From: Thermanaerosceptrum fracticalcis | GTDB lineage: Bacteria > Bacillota > Peptococcia > DRI-13 | Length of the DNA: 64,000 bases | Direction: 5' to 3' | Assembly (NCBI RefSeq): GCF_000746025.2 | Contig: NZ_CP045798.1 | Span: forward strand, 730,501-794,500 | Shown here: positions 16,419 to 25,042 of the stretch, one piece after another | Numbering within the stretch: position 1 is the stretch's first letter | Layout of the letters: each line of letters starts with the position of its first letter | Position numbers and translations under genes: made by a program | The notes under the pieces: generated by a model | The model's database searches: none | What the model saw: only the letters and a program-made list of their open reading frames with translations | Told to the model about the DNA's origin: nothing

Positions 16419-16874
16419 ATGGCCAAGATTTGTGTAATTCAAGGACCCAATATGAATCTCTTAGGACAGAGAGAACAATCTTTTTATGGTCAGGAAACCC
16501 TGGAACAGCTCCACGCAAGGCTCATCCAAAAAGGCCGGACTTTAAACCTGGAGATTACCTGTTTTCAGTCTAACCATGAAGGAGAGATTGTAGAGTTTAT
16601 TCATAAAGCCCGAGGAATCTATAATTATATTATTATTAACGCCGCTGCCTATACCCATACCAGTGTGGCCATTCGTGATGCCATTTTGGGCGTTAAGATT
16701 CCTGTTATTGAGGTACATATCAGCAATATTTATGCCAGGGAGTCCTTCCGGCATAAATCCTTGCTGGCTGACATTGTCCAGGGACAGATCTGTGGTTTGG
16801 GTACCCTGGGTTATGAGCTGGCTTTGGAGGCGGCAGCTTATTATTTGAAACAAGGGGGAACAATGCTTGAATAA
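16419..16874 (+). CDS. aroQ: Type II 3-dehydroquinate dehydratase
   Basis: Converts 3-dehydroquinate to 3-dehydroshikimate. About 151 residues with the family start ICVIQGPNMNLLGQRE, catalytic Tyr in SFYG, NAAAYTHTSVAIRDA and the histidine of EVHISN followed by the arginine of ARESFRHKS. ATG 16419 is chosen over GTG 16410 because GCGGGTGG lies just upstream of it. The stop codon overlaps the start of the peptidase gene. Confidence 0.94.
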   Translation: MAKICVIQGPNMNLLGQREQSFYGQETLEQLHARLIQKGRTLNLEITCFQSNHEGEIVEFIHKARGIYNYIIINAAAYTHTSVAIRDAILGVKIPVIEVHISNIYARESFRHKSLLADIVQGQICGLGTLGYELALEAAAYYLKQGGTMLE

Positions 16875-17937
16875 ACTCTCCCAATTAAAAAATACACTTC
16901 AGGCAGAAGGCCTGGATGCTCTTTTGATCGCAAAACCTACCAACAGGAGATATTTAAGCGGTTTTACGGGGACCAGTGGCATGCTCCTCATTACTCCGGA
17001 GGCCAATCTTCTGCTTACAGACTTCCGCTATAAAGACCAGGCGGCCCAGCAGGCTCCTGAGTTTCAAATAGTGATACATAGCTTTCCCCTGGTTAAAACT
17101 CTCCAGGAGTTAGTGACTAAATATGAAGTTAAAAAGTTAGGCCTGGAGAAAGAATTTATCACCATTGCTGTCTACCAGGAGCTCCACGAGAATCTTCCCG
17201 GAGTTGATCTGGTGCCGGTTAAGGACTTCTGTGCAGAGCTGCGGTATATTAAAACACCGGAAGAAATCACGTATATGAAGAAAGCCGTGGAAATTGCCGA
17301 CAAGGCCTTTTTACATATTATGGATTTTATTCGGGTAGGTTTGTCGGAAAAAGAAATCGCCCTGGAACTGGAGTTTTTTATGCGCCGTTTGGGCTCGGAA
17401 AAGAATGCCTTCGATATTATTGCGGCCTCGGGTGTTCGTTCGTCCTTACCCCACGGAATAGCCACCAATAAGACCATTGCCCCGGGGGAACTGGTAACCC
17501 TTGATTTTGGCGCAGTATACAACGGCTGTCATTCCGATATGACCAGGACAGTGGTGATGGGTGAACCCGATGCACGGCAAAGAGAGATCTATGACCTGGT
17601 TTTAAGAGCCCAGGAGGAAGTATATAAAGTCATCAGGCCTGGTATGAAAGCCAGGGAAGCCGATGCGGTGGCCCGGGACATCATCAGCAAAGCGGGATAT
17701 GGAGAGAATTTCGGTCATGGACTGGGGCACGGTGTAGGCCTGGAGATTCATGAAGGACCCAGATTAGCCCCCAGTGATGAGACTATCCTGGAGCCGGGAA
17801 TGGTTGTCTCTGTTGAACCCGGTATTTATCTGTCCGGGTGGGGCGGTGTAAGAATTGAAGATTTGGTGGTCATAACCCCTGACGGTTGTGAAATCTTAAC
17901 TAAATCCCCTAAAAATATTTTTCTGATGAAAAAGTAA
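16867..17937 (+). CDS. Xaa-Pro aminopeptidase (M24 family)
   Basis: 356-residue creatinase/prolidase-type peptidase that removes N-terminal residues preceding proline. The metal ligands are visible: D in TLDFGAVYNGCHSD (two aspartates), H in GHGLGHGVGLEIHEGP, E in SVEPGIY and E in GVRIEDLVV. The TTG start overlaps the aroQ stop by eight bases with GGGGG upstream. A position just before efp is common in Clostridia. Aminopeptidase and dipeptidase activities cannot be told apart from sequence. Confidence 0.92.
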   Translation: MNKLSQLKNTLQAEGLDALLIAKPTNRRYLSGFTGTSGMLLITPEANLLLTDFRYKDQAAQQAPEFQIVIHSFPLVKTLQELVTKYEVKKLGLEKEFITIAVYQELHENLPGVDLVPVKDFCAELRYIKTPEEITYMKKAVEIADKAFLHIMDFIRVGLSEKEIALELEFFMRRLGSEKNAFDIIAASGVRSSLPHGIATNKTIAPGELVTLDFGAVYNGCHSDMTRTVVMGEPDARQREIYDLVLRAQEEVYKVIRPGMKAREADAVARDIISKAGYGENFGHGLGHGVGLEIHEGPRLAPSDETILEPGMVVSVEPGIYLSGWGGVRIEDLVVITPDGCEILTKSPKNIFLMKK

Positions 17938-17958
17938 TGTATATGTAGGAGGGAAAAT

Positions 17959-18516
17959 ATGATTTCAACATCAGACTTTCGCACTGGCTTAACTTTTGAA
18001 CTGGAAGGAGATGTAGTGCAGCTCCTGGAGTTCCAGCACGTTAAACCGGGAAAAGGTGCAGCTTTTGTACGCTGTAAACTCAAAAACATTAAAACCGGGT
18101 CTGTGGTAGAGAAAACTTTCCGCCCAGGCGAAAAATTTGAAAAAGCCCACATTGAACGTAAAGAAATGCAGTACCTCTACAAAGAAGGAGACAACTGGGT
18201 ATTTATGGACACAGAGACATATGAACAGATCTCCTTGCCGGAAAGTGTTCTGGAAGATGCCCCCAAGTACTTAAAAGAAAATATGAATACAGGAATCCTT
18301 TTTTATCAAGGCCAGGTCATTGGCATGGACCTGCCCAAGCAAGTGGAATTAAAGGTGGTAGCCACGGAACCCGGCATCAAGGGAGATACGGCTTCCGGCG
18401 GCGGTAAGCCAGCCACCGTGGAAACGGGCCTGGTTGTACAGGTTCCTTTCTTTGTCAATGAAGGTGATACCCTCATTATTGATACCCGTACAGGGCAATA
18501 TGTAAGCCGTGCTTAG
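17959..18516 (+). CDS. efp: Translation elongation factor P
   Basis: 185 residues. EF-P rescues ribosomes stalled at polyproline. A KOW-like N-terminal domain carries the loop [10 protein letters not shown] with Lys32 at the modification site, followed by two OB domains ([30 protein letters not shown]). The lysine loop is of the Bacillus-like type, which is modified differently from that of E. coli. AGGAGGG precedes ATG 17959. Confidence 0.97.
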   Translation: MISTSDFRTGLTFELEGDVVQLLEFQHVKPGKGAAFVRCKLKNIKTGSVVEKTFRPGEKFEKAHIERKEMQYLYKEGDNWVFMDTETYEQISLPESVLEDAPKYLKENMNTGILFYQGQVIGMDLPKQVELKVVATEPGIKGDTASGGGKPATVETGLVVQVPFFVNEGDTLIIDTRTGQYVSRA

Positions 18517-18556
18517 TTTTAAAGTGGATTTAATGTTTAATTATAGATAAATAAGG

Positions 18557-18562
18557 TATAAT
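18557..18562 (+). promoter_or_regulatory. Perfect -10 element upstream of the CD1247-type gene
   Basis: TATAAT at 18557-18562 in an AT-rich spacer, 34 bases before the GTG start and ahead of AAGGAGG. The -35 region (around 18534) is weak. Suggests that the gene can be transcribed apart from efp. Confidence 0.4.
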
Positions 18563-18595
18563 ATAGCAGTAATACTCATTAAGGAGGATAAAACT

Positions 18596-19033
18596 GTGAG
18601 TGATTTAAAGGCAAAAATAGCCTATCTCCAGGGCCTGGCGGAAGGTTTAGACCTGGATAAAGGTACTAAAGAAGGGAAAATTATTTCCGCTATTATCGAT
18701 GTCCTGGAAGAAATGAGTATAGCCGTGGATGAAATGGCTCAATACCAGGAAGAATTGGAAAAATATATTGAGGCAGTTGATGAGGATTTAGGCGATCTGG
18801 AAGACGAAGTTTACGGTTATGAAGAAGGCTGCTGCTGCCATGACCACGACGAGGACAACGAAGACGACGAGGAGGAGGGCAGCTTTGTAGAAATTGAGTG
18901 CCCCAAATGCCACGACATCGTCCGTTTTGAAGCGGGTATCCTGGCCGATGATGACGTGATTGAGGTCACCTGCCCGAACTGTGATGAAGTCGTCTATGTC
19001 AATGACGGAGAAGAACAAAAAGATGAGGAATAG
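18596..19033 (+). CDS. CD1247-type zinc-ribbon protein
   Basis: 145 residues. The N-terminal half (DLKAKIAYLQGLAEGLDLDK, VLEEMSIAVDEMAQYQEEL) is the CD1247 N-terminal domain found across Clostridia next to efp and spoIIIA. A cluster CCCHDHDED followed by a strongly acidic linker separates it from a C-terminal zinc ribbon with two CPxC pairs (ECPKCHD, TCPNCDE). The function is not established. The GTG start has AAGGAGG. A terminator follows directly, so the gene ends the efp group. Confidence 0.85.
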   Translation: MSDLKAKIAYLQGLAEGLDLDKGTKEGKIISAIIDVLEEMSIAVDEMAQYQEELEKYIEAVDEDLGDLEDEVYGYEEGCCCHDHDEDNEDDEEEGSFVEIECPKCHDIVRFEAGILADDDVIEVTCPNCDEVVYVNDGEEQKDEE

Positions 19034-19061
19034 ACAGCAAAAGGCTGTCTATTTTTTTTTG
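19032..19061 (+). terminator. Strong terminator after the CD1247-type gene
   Basis: Stem AGACAGC (19032-19038) / GCTGTCT (19044-19050) with a five-base loop, then A and nine T. It overlaps the stop codon by two bases. Confidence 0.9.
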
Positions 19062-19104
19062 CATAAAATCAGGCAGAGGACAATATATTTTATTGTCCAG
19101 CAAA

Positions 19105-19250
19105 GTTAGTTGGTAGTTGTTAGTTGTTGGTTGGTAGATATTTTTACAGTGACCTGTGACCAGTAAATTAACCGGACACCGCACACTGGGCTCCGGTTAC
19201 CAAAAAATCGGACGTCGGAAAGGGGAATATCGGATATCGGTACACATGGG
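19105..19250 (+). repeat. Modular intergenic repeat, copy B (upstream of spoIIIAA)
   Basis: Tandem TTGGTAG/TTGTTAG words, then CAGTGACCTGTGACCAGT, then ACACTGGGCTCCGGTTACC (19183-19201) and TCGGACGTCGGAAAGG (19208-19223) with a second TCGGATATCGG. Block order is the same as in copies A and C. It fills the place where the spoIIIA promoter should be. Confidence 0.7.
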
Positions 19251-19262
19251 GGTGGCAGCAGT

Positions 19263-20279
19263 GTGACGACCATTACTATAAGTAAAGAAAACAAGGTAAC
19301 GAAAATGATAAGCAGTGAGGTTTTTGAACCCAATACCTGGTTACAAGCATTGCCAAATAATATTCGTCATTTAATGGAGCACAATTTAAAGTTTTACCTC
19401 CAAGATATTGAAGAAATACGGATGCGCATTGAGCGCCCCCTGCTTATCCGCATGGGGTTAAAGGAAGTAACCGTTGACCCTGACCGCAAACTTACCAACG
19501 ATTATGGCCGTGGTTATCTTGTCAGGCGTGAGGATATTGAGCAGGGCATGGAAATCTTAAGCCAGAGTTCTCTATATGCCTGGGAAGACGAGTTAAAGAA
19601 CGGCTATCTGACCATACCGGGGGGGCACCGGGTGGGGATCGTAGGTAAAGGTGTTTTGGACAAGGGAAGAATCAAAACCCTAAAAGAAATTTCCGGCTTA
19701 AATTATCGTATTGGGCGTGAGGTTCCAGGCTGTGCTGACAAGCTTCTGCCCTCTTTAATCAACGAGGGCCGCATTTACAACACCCTGATAATATCGCCGC
19801 CCCAGTGCGGCAAGACTACCTTGCTGAGAGATGTGGTACGCCAGTTAAGTGACGGTATCCCCCGTATGCATTTTTCGGGGGTCAATGTAGGCCTGGTGGA
19901 TGAACGATCAGAAATTGCCGGTATGTACCAGGGACAACCTCAGTTTCTCATTGGTTTACGCACTGACGTCTTGGATGCCTGCCCCAAAGCCCAGGGGATG
20001 ATGATGTTGATTCGCTCCATGTCGCCGCGGGTGGTGGCCACCGATGAAATTGGCAGGGAAGAGGATATAGAAGCCCTTTACCAGGCCCTGCAGGCGGGAG
20101 TAAATGTGATTACCACCGTCCATGGCCATAGTCTCAAGGAACTCCAGGAAAGGCCTGTGTTAAAAGAGCTTTTACGGTGGGGATATTTTGAGCGTTTGGT
20201 TTTCCTGAGCCGCCGCCGGGGAGTGGGAACCATTGAAGCGGTGTGGGACGGAAAAACACTGGAAAGGATGAGCAGCTAA
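19263..20279 (+). CDS. spoIIIAA: Stage III sporulation protein AA (secretion-type ATPase)
   Basis: 338-residue AAA-type ATPase of the SpoIIIA-SpoIIQ channel between mother cell and forespore. Walker A is SPPQCGKTTLLRD (about residues 179-190), and the Walker B region is RVVATDEIGREEDIEA. It is related to type II/IV secretion ATPases. GTG 19263 is kept because GGGGGTGG (19248-19255) is well spaced; ATG 19305 is an alternative. It overlaps spoIIIAB by one base (TAATG). Confidence 0.95.
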   Translation: MTTITISKENKVTKMISSEVFEPNTWLQALPNNIRHLMEHNLKFYLQDIEEIRMRIERPLLIRMGLKEVTVDPDRKLTNDYGRGYLVRREDIEQGMEILSQSSLYAWEDELKNGYLTIPGGHRVGIVGKGVLDKGRIKTLKEISGLNYRIGREVPGCADKLLPSLINEGRIYNTLIISPPQCGKTTLLRDVVRQLSDGIPRMHFSGVNVGLVDERSEIAGMYQGQPQFLIGLRTDVLDACPKAQGMMMLIRSMSPRVVATDEIGREEDIEALYQALQAGVNVITTVHGHSLKELQERPVLKELLRWGYFERLVFLSRRRGVGTIEAVWDGKTLERMSS

Positions 20280-20797
20280 TGGTGAAATTCATCGGTGCTC
20301 TGTGTATCATCAGTGGCTGCGGCTACCTGGGGCTGAATATTGCCCGGATGTATAAAAAAAGAGTGGAACTGTTACGGATGTTACAGAGTGGATTGAATTT
20401 ACTGGAAACGGAAATCAATTACACTTCTACACCACTGCCCCTGGCTTTAAAGAGAGTAGCCGATAAATTACACAGCGAAAGCAGGATACTGTTTGAACAT
20501 GCGGCCAGGCTGTTAACAAATAAAAAAGGTGTTACCGCAGGTGAGGCCTGGCGGGAGGGAGTCAAGGCCCTGGTCAAGGAGATACCCCTGACCAACGAAG
20601 AAATCAATATCTTAACATTGTTTGGCTATGGACTGGGGATTTCCGCCAAAGAAGACCAGCTAAAAAACCTGGCCCTGGTGAAAGAACAACTCCACATGGC
20701 CGAAGTGGCAGCCGTGCAGAGGATGGAAAAATACCAGAGAATGTGGCAGTATTTAGGATTCTGTTTGGGAGCCGTAATTGTTCTTATCTTGATTTAA
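20279..20797 (+). CDS. spoIIIAB: Stage III sporulation protein AB
   Basis: 172 residues, the usual SpoIIIAB length. A membrane helix lies near the N-terminus (IGALCIISGCGYLGLNIA) and one at the C-terminus (LGFCLGAVIVLILI), with the family segment LRMLQSGLNLLETEINYTSTPL. It resembles GspF-type platform proteins. ATG 20279 shares its A with the spoIIIAA stop codon (TAATG); the longer frame from 20243 would lie inside spoIIIAA. Confidence 0.94.
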   Translation: MVKFIGALCIISGCGYLGLNIARMYKKRVELLRMLQSGLNLLETEINYTSTPLPLALKRVADKLHSESRILFEHAARLLTNKKGVTAGEAWREGVKALVKEIPLTNEEINILTLFGYGLGISAKEDQLKNLALVKEQLHMAEVAAVQRMEKYQRMWQYLGFCLGAVIVLILI

Positions 20798-20812
20798 AAA
20801 AGGGGAGTAGCT

Positions 20813-21010
20813 ATGAATATTGAGTTAATTTTTCAGATAGCCGGGATAGGCATCCTTACCTCAATTTTTCATACTGTACTGAAACAGGCGGGTAAAGAGG
20901 AATACTCCTTTATTGCTACCCTGGCCGGTGTATCCATCGCCCTGATTATGGTCATTCAGCTCATCGCTGATCTCCTGACCAGGGTAAAAAGTGTCTTCTT
21001 TTTGTCGTAG
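20813..21010 (+). CDS. spoIIIAC: Stage III sporulation protein AC
   Basis: 65-residue two-helix membrane protein (IFQIAGIGILTSIFHTVLKQ; FIATLAGVSIALIMVIQLI), full length for SpoIIIAC. Multimeric membrane component of the feeding channel. AAAAGGGGAG precedes ATG 20813. Confidence 0.95.
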   Translation: MNIELIFQIAGIGILTSIFHTVLKQAGKEEYSFIATLAGVSIALIMVIQLIADLLTRVKSVFFLS

Positions 21011-21019
21011 GGGTGTCTT

Positions 21020-21406
21020 ATGGAGATCCTGCAGATAGTGGGCATCGGCTTAATTGGGGCCATATTAGCCGTTTTCGTCAAGGAGCGGAATAAAGAAATA
21101 GCCCTCCTTATCAGTATGGCTACGGGGCTCTTAATTTTCCTTTTTGCCGTCAGCAAGGTAAGTGCTGTGATAAAAGTGTTGGAGGAACTGGCATCCCGGG
21201 CTAACATTAATATGTTCTACCTGACGACAGTCCTCAAGATAATTGGCATTGCCTATATTGCAGAGTTTGGGGCTCAGGTTTGCAAAGACGCGGGGGAAGG
21301 ATCAATTGCCACCAAAATAGAGCTGGCAGCAAAAATCTTAGTGATGGTTTTGGCCCTGCCCATTATCGTGGCGATTTTGGAATCTGTTCTCCGGCTCATT
21401 CCTTAA
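21020..21406 (+). CDS. spoIIIAD: Stage III sporulation protein AD
   Basis: 128 residues with four hydrophobic segments (IVGIGLIGAILAVFVKE, LLISMATGLLIFLFAV, a third around VLKIIGIAYIAEFGAQ, and VLALPIIVAILESVLRLI). Length and segment order match SpoIIIAD, membrane component of the same channel. Nine bases separate it from spoIIIAC. Confidence 0.94.
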   Translation: MEILQIVGIGLIGAILAVFVKERNKEIALLISMATGLLIFLFAVSKVSAVIKVLEELASRANINMFYLTTVLKIIGIAYIAEFGAQVCKDAGEGSIATKIELAAKILVMVLALPIIVAILESVLRLIP

Positions 21407-21417
21407 GGTGATCAATT

Positions 21418-22602
21418 ATGAGAAGAATATTAATATATCTTATTATTTCCTTGTGTTTGCTGTTTCCTTGCCACCTCAGCGCCGCTTCAGAAAAAAATGA
21501 AGTGTTGACACCCCAGTCGGTTATGGAAAAACAGCTGGATACCCTGAACCTCCATGACCTGGAAGAGTTTATTATCCAGGTTGACCAGGAAGTAGGACGT
21601 TATATTAAAGACATTTCCTTGGAGCGGATGATTGAAAACTTTAAGAAGGGCCAGTTGGATTTATCTCCCCAGGAAGTATTAAAAAGTATTTTCCAGTACC
21701 TTTTCCAGGAGATATTAGGCAACTTAACTCTGCTGGGTAAGCTTTTAATTGTAGCTGTCGTCTGTGTGGTTTTGCAAAATCTCCAGTCGGCCTTTGCTAA
21801 CGGGACAGTAGCCAAACTGGCTTATTTTGTATGTTATCTGGTAGTAATTACTTTGGCCATCGGTTCCTTTAAAGTGGCGGTCACTACGGGTCTTTCCACT
21901 ATTGATAAAATGGTTGAGTTTATGCAGGTGTTGTTACCTGTGTTACTGGCTTTGCTTACGGCTATGGGAGGTTTGACCAGTGTGGCTCTCCTCCAGCCCT
22001 TTCTGATGGTCTCCCTCAGTGTCATGGCCACTTTTATTCAAACAATCATCTTTCCTATGATTTTTCTGTGTGCTGTTATTTCCATTGCCAATAATATTTC
22101 CGACCGTTTTAAAGTTTCCCGCCTGGCCGGATTGCTAAAGCAATTTACCAAAGTGGGGATTGGTCTCGTTCTTACTATCTTTATCGGCATTGTTACTGTA
22201 GAAGGTGTAGCGGGCGCCGTGGTTGATGGCGTCTCTTTGCGAACCGCCAAATTTGTCACGGGCGCTTTTGTTCCGGTGGCGGGAAGCATGTTTGCCGATG
22301 CTTTGGATGCGGTCATCGGAGGTTCCTTATTATTAAAAAATGCCATAGGTTTAACAGGGGTTCTGGTACTAAGTGTGATTGTCCTGTTTCCTGTTTTGAA
22401 AATACTGGCAGTGGCGGTAATCTACAGGTTGGCTGCCGCCCTCTTACAGCCCTTGGGTGACTCCTTAATAGCTGATACCCTGGAAGATATGGCCGGAAGC
22501 TTATTTATGGTGTTTGCCGCCGTAACCAGTGTGGCCATTATGTTTTTCCTCACTATAACCATCATCGTTGGGGCGGCCAACTTCACAGTGATGTTAAGGT
22601 AG
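21418..22602 (+). CDS. spoIIIAE: Stage III sporulation protein AE
   Basis: 394 residues. An N-terminal signal-like helix (ILIYLIISLCLLFPCHLSAA) is followed by a soluble part and six or more membrane segments, including the conserved MGGLTSVALLQP and AGAVVDGVSLRTAKF stretches. It is the largest membrane protein of the SpoIIIA complex. It ends directly against the GTG of spoIIIAF. Confidence 0.95.
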   Translation: MRRILIYLIISLCLLFPCHLSAASEKNEVLTPQSVMEKQLDTLNLHDLEEFIIQVDQEVGRYIKDISLERMIENFKKGQLDLSPQEVLKSIFQYLFQEILGNLTLLGKLLIVAVVCVVLQNLQSAFANGTVAKLAYFVCYLVVITLAIGSFKVAVTTGLSTIDKMVEFMQVLLPVLLALLTAMGGLTSVALLQPFLMVSLSVMATFIQTIIFPMIFLCAVISIANNISDRFKVSRLAGLLKQFTKVGIGLVLTIFIGIVTVEGVAGAVVDGVSLRTAKFVTGAFVPVAGSMFADALDAVIGGSLLLKNAIGLTGVLVLSVIVLFPVLKILAVAVIYRLAAALLQPLGDSLIADTLEDMAGSLFMVFAAVTSVAIMFFLTITIIVGAANFTVMLR

Positions 22603-23250
22603 GTGAGTTCCCTGGAGATATTGAAGGAACTTGTGCGTAACGTGGTGATCATCGTTCTGTTGACAACCTTTATCGACCTGATTATGCCCTCCAGCAGCAT
22701 GCAGCGTTTTGTGAAAGTGGTGATGGGACTCTTCATCCTGGTGACCCTCTTGAATCCTATCTTGAATCTTTTTACCAAAGGGCAGGACTTTGAAGTCATG
22801 ACCTGGCAGTTAAAAACCAGCACTTCCACAGCCAACACCGTTTTGGCCCAAAGTGATCAACTGACTGCCACCAATCAATCCCTTTTTTTAGAAAATTACA
22901 GCAGGCGTATCGAGGGACAAATGAAGGCTTTGGTAAAACTGGTGAAAGGCATTAAAGAAGTGGAGGTACAGGTAGAACTCAAAGGAGGGAAGCAGTTGGG
23001 CGCCTTGGAAGGAATCGAAAGTGTTCTGGTTATGGTAGATACAAAAGCAAGTGGAGAAAAGAGCAGTTCGGTGAAGCCCGTTGAACCGGTACGCATAGGC
23101 AGTAAAGAAAGAACAGCGGGAAGTGAAGGAGCCAAAGACGCGCAGGCAACTGTTGACGAGGAACATAAGCGCATGGAAAGGGAAATAAAGAACACTTTGA
23201 GCAATTATTTCGGCATAAATCCTAAAATTATTAAAGTTGTTTTTTCATAA
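22603..23250 (+). CDS. spoIIIAF: Stage III sporulation protein AF
   Basis: 215 residues. Two N-terminal membrane helices (VRNVVIIVLLTTFIDLIM; FVKVVMGLFILVTLLNPIL) and a soluble ring-building domain. A Lys/Ser-rich linker (about residues 145-180) precedes the C-terminal conserved segment NTLSNYFGINPKIIKVVF. GTG 22603 follows the spoIIIAE stop without a gap. Confidence 0.93.
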   Translation: MSSLEILKELVRNVVIIVLLTTFIDLIMPSSSMQRFVKVVMGLFILVTLLNPILNLFTKGQDFEVMTWQLKTSTSTANTVLAQSDQLTATNQSLFLENYSRRIEGQMKALVKLVKGIKEVEVQVELKGGKQLGALEGIESVLVMVDTKASGEKSSSVKPVEPVRIGSKERTAGSEGAKDAQATVDEEHKRMEREIKNTLSNYFGINPKIIKVVFS

Positions 23251-23266
23251 GAGCGGAGGTGAAAAA

Positions 23267-23854
23267 ATGAGTGAGTTTTTCAAAACATTAACGAATCCCA
23301 GGGGAAAATACGGCTACTGGGGTGTGGGAGTGGTAGTCCTCTTTGGGATTGCTTTACTGGTCATGCCAGGACTCTTCTTAGGTAAGAGTAAACCGCTGTC
23401 CCAGGCTCCCAATCTGGTACTGGAGAAGACAGATCCCAAACAGGCCCCTTATCCTCTAAGTACGGTAGAAAGCGCTTTGGCCCAGCAGGTAAGCCAGATC
23501 TTGTGCCAGGTGGAAGGGGCCGGCAAGGTAACGGTCTCTGTCAGTCTCACGGCAGGACCCGCCCACGATTATGCCCGTAATACAACGGACAGCAAGTCCA
23601 CCATTGAGGAAAAAGACACCGGGGGGGGAACCAGAACCACTACGGAAATGAACCAGAAAGCGGAATTAGTGTTTGCCCAGGGGAAGGGAGAACCGGTCAT
23701 CGTGAAAGAACTGGGTCCCCAGATCAAAGGAATTGTGGTAGTAGCTGAAGGCGCCAAGGATGTGGAAATCCGCTCAAAGCTAAGCCGGGCCGTCCAGTCT
23801 ATGTTAGACCTGCCTGCCCACCGGGTTATGGTACTTCCTAAGGAAAGTAGGTGA
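23267..23854 (+). CDS. spoIIIAG: Stage III sporulation protein AG
   Basis: 195 residues. A single membrane helix (GYWGVGVVVLFGIALLVMPG) precedes the ring-building domain that forms the large SpoIIIAG ring in the intermembrane space; KGIVVVAEGAKDVEIRSKLSRAVQ is the C-terminal motif, cut here to its core VVVAEGAKDV. ATG 23267 with GGAGGT upstream is used; the open frame from 23237 is inside spoIIIAF. Confidence 0.94.
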   Translation: MSEFFKTLTNPRGKYGYWGVGVVVLFGIALLVMPGLFLGKSKPLSQAPNLVLEKTDPKQAPYPLSTVESALAQQVSQILCQVEGAGKVTVSVSLTAGPAHDYARNTTDSKSTIEEKDTGGGTRTTTEMNQKAELVFAQGKGEPVIVKELGPQIKGIVVVAEGAKDVEIRSKLSRAVQSMLDLPAHRVMVLPKESR

Positions 23855-23861
23855 GAAAGAG

Positions 23862-24434
23862 ATGACGACCATATTTATTAGAATGAAGAACCTCATTTTG
23901 TTTGGGTTGGTTTTGTTATGTATATCTTTTGTGTGGTTAGGGTACATAGGATTGGATAAGGCCAAAGAAGCATCACTTCTAAAAGATAAAGCACCGATCT
24001 CGGAACCTGTTACCGCACCGGCTAACAATACCGAGCCTTCACCCACTGTAACCATTGTGCCTCAAGAAACGAAAAGTTCCAGTGACAGCTTTTTCGGGGA
24101 ATACAGGATCGAGCGGGACAGGACCCGCAGCGAACAAGTGGAAATCTTAAGAGAGATCGTGAACAACCCCAATTCCTCAGCGCAAATGCGTCAAGAAGCC
24201 CAACAGAAGCTGATCAAGATTGCGGATAACCTGGAAAAAGAGTATAAAGTGGAAAATGCTTTAATCGCCAAAGGGTTTAAAGACGCCGTCGTCGTTATAC
24301 AGCCGGAATCTGTGATGGTGATCATCGCCTCCAATGGCCTTCGCCAGGATGAAATTGCCCGGATTGCGGATATGGTGGTAAAAGTGGTGGGGTGTAAAAT
24401 GGAGGATGTGGTGATAGTTCCTAAAACCAAATAG
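23862..24434 (+). CDS. spoIIIAH: Stage III sporulation protein AH
   Basis: 190 residues. An N-terminal membrane helix (LILFGLVLLCISFVWLGYIG), a Pro/Thr-rich linker and a YscJ/FliF-type domain that pairs with SpoIIQ across the septum. The segment FFGEYRIERDRTRSEQVEIL is strongly typical. Last gene of the operon, followed by a terminator. AGGTGAG ends six bases before ATG 23862. Confidence 0.95.
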   Translation: MTTIFIRMKNLILFGLVLLCISFVWLGYIGLDKAKEASLLKDKAPISEPVTAPANNTEPSPTVTIVPQETKSSSDSFFGEYRIERDRTRSEQVEILREIVNNPNSSAQMRQEAQQKLIKIADNLEKEYKVENALIAKGFKDAVVVIQPESVMVIIASNGLRQDEIARIADMVVKVVGCKMEDVVIVPKTK

Positions 24435-24444
24435 ATATGAGAGG

Positions 24445-24470
24445 TGAGATGTTCCCACATCTCATTTCTT
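24445..24470 (+). terminator. Terminator of the spoIIIA operon
   Basis: Stem TGAGATG (24445-24451) / CATCTCA (24458-24464) with a six-base loop and a short TTTCTT tail. Confidence 0.6.
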
Positions 24471-24492
24471 ACTTCTCAGATATAACCATTGT

Positions 24493-24521
24493 TTGTGAAG
24501 AGACCGGGAATTTGGTATAAT
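24493..24521 (+). promoter_or_regulatory. Sigma-A promoter of the Asp23-type gene
   Basis: TTGTGA (24493-24498) and a perfect TATAAT (24516-24521) separated by 17 bases, 33 bases before the ATG. It starts the Asp23-AmaP-DUF2273 unit after the spoIIIA terminator. Confidence 0.7.
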
Positions 24522-24553
24522 ATTCAAGGTAGACTGAGGGAGGTGGAGTTGAG

Positions 24554-24955
24554 ATGCAAAAGGACCTGCCGGAAAAAACGACGTTTACTGAGGTCGGTTC
24601 GATTAAGATCGCTGATGAAGTAGTGGCCATTATTGCAGGTTTGGCGGCAACGGAAGTCAAAGGTGTGGCAGGTATGAGTGGCGGTATTGTCGGCGGCATT
24701 GCAGAACTGGTTGGGAAGAAGAACCCCTCTAAAGGCGTGAAGGTAGAGGTGGGAGAAAAGGAGGCCGCCGTTGATTTATTTGTGATTGTGGAATTTGGGG
24801 TGAGAATTCCGGAAGTAGCCCATGAAATACAAAGAAATGTGAAAAAGTCCATCGAAAGCATGACAGGATTAAGCGTGGTTGAGATTAATGTACATGTTCA
24901 GGGGGTAGCCTTTCCCCATGAACTACGCGACGAGGAACATCCCCGTGTCAAATGA
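24554..24955 (+). CDS. Asp23/Gls24-family envelope stress protein
   Basis: 133 residues of the Asp23 (DUF322) family: IKIADEVVAIIAGLAATEVK, a Gly-rich MSGGIVGGIAE stretch, and VPEVAHEIQRNV-like VRIPEVAHEIQRNV. Asp23 is a membrane-associated cell-envelope homeostasis protein tethered by AmaP, whose gene follows. GGAGGTGGAG precedes the ATG. Confidence 0.93.
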   Translation: MQKDLPEKTTFTEVGSIKIADEVVAIIAGLAATEVKGVAGMSGGIVGGIAELVGKKNPSKGVKVEVGEKEAAVDLFVIVEFGVRIPEVAHEIQRNVKKSIESMTGLSVVEINVHVQGVAFPHELRDEEHPRVK

Positions 24956-24986
24956 GAAGTAGGCCCTGCCGGGCCTACTTCCTTAA
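24956..24986 (+). terminator. Hairpin after the Asp23-type gene
   Basis: Perfect 11-bp stem GAAGTAGGCCC (24956-24966) / GGGCCTACTTC (24971-24981) with a TGCC loop. The T tail is only CTT, so it may act as a partial terminator or mRNA-stabilising stem rather than a full stop. Confidence 0.55.
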
Positions 24987-25042
24987 AGGGTAAACTGCCT
25001 GATACTATATGTCCGGTCTTTTGCTAAAAGAGGAGGGTTAGC

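Noticed and set aside
19041-19069. CATAAAAT upstream of spoIIIAA as a sigma-E -10 element
   Set aside because: The matching -35 position falls in the stem of the preceding terminator and does not fit; the true spoIIIA promoter could not be located.
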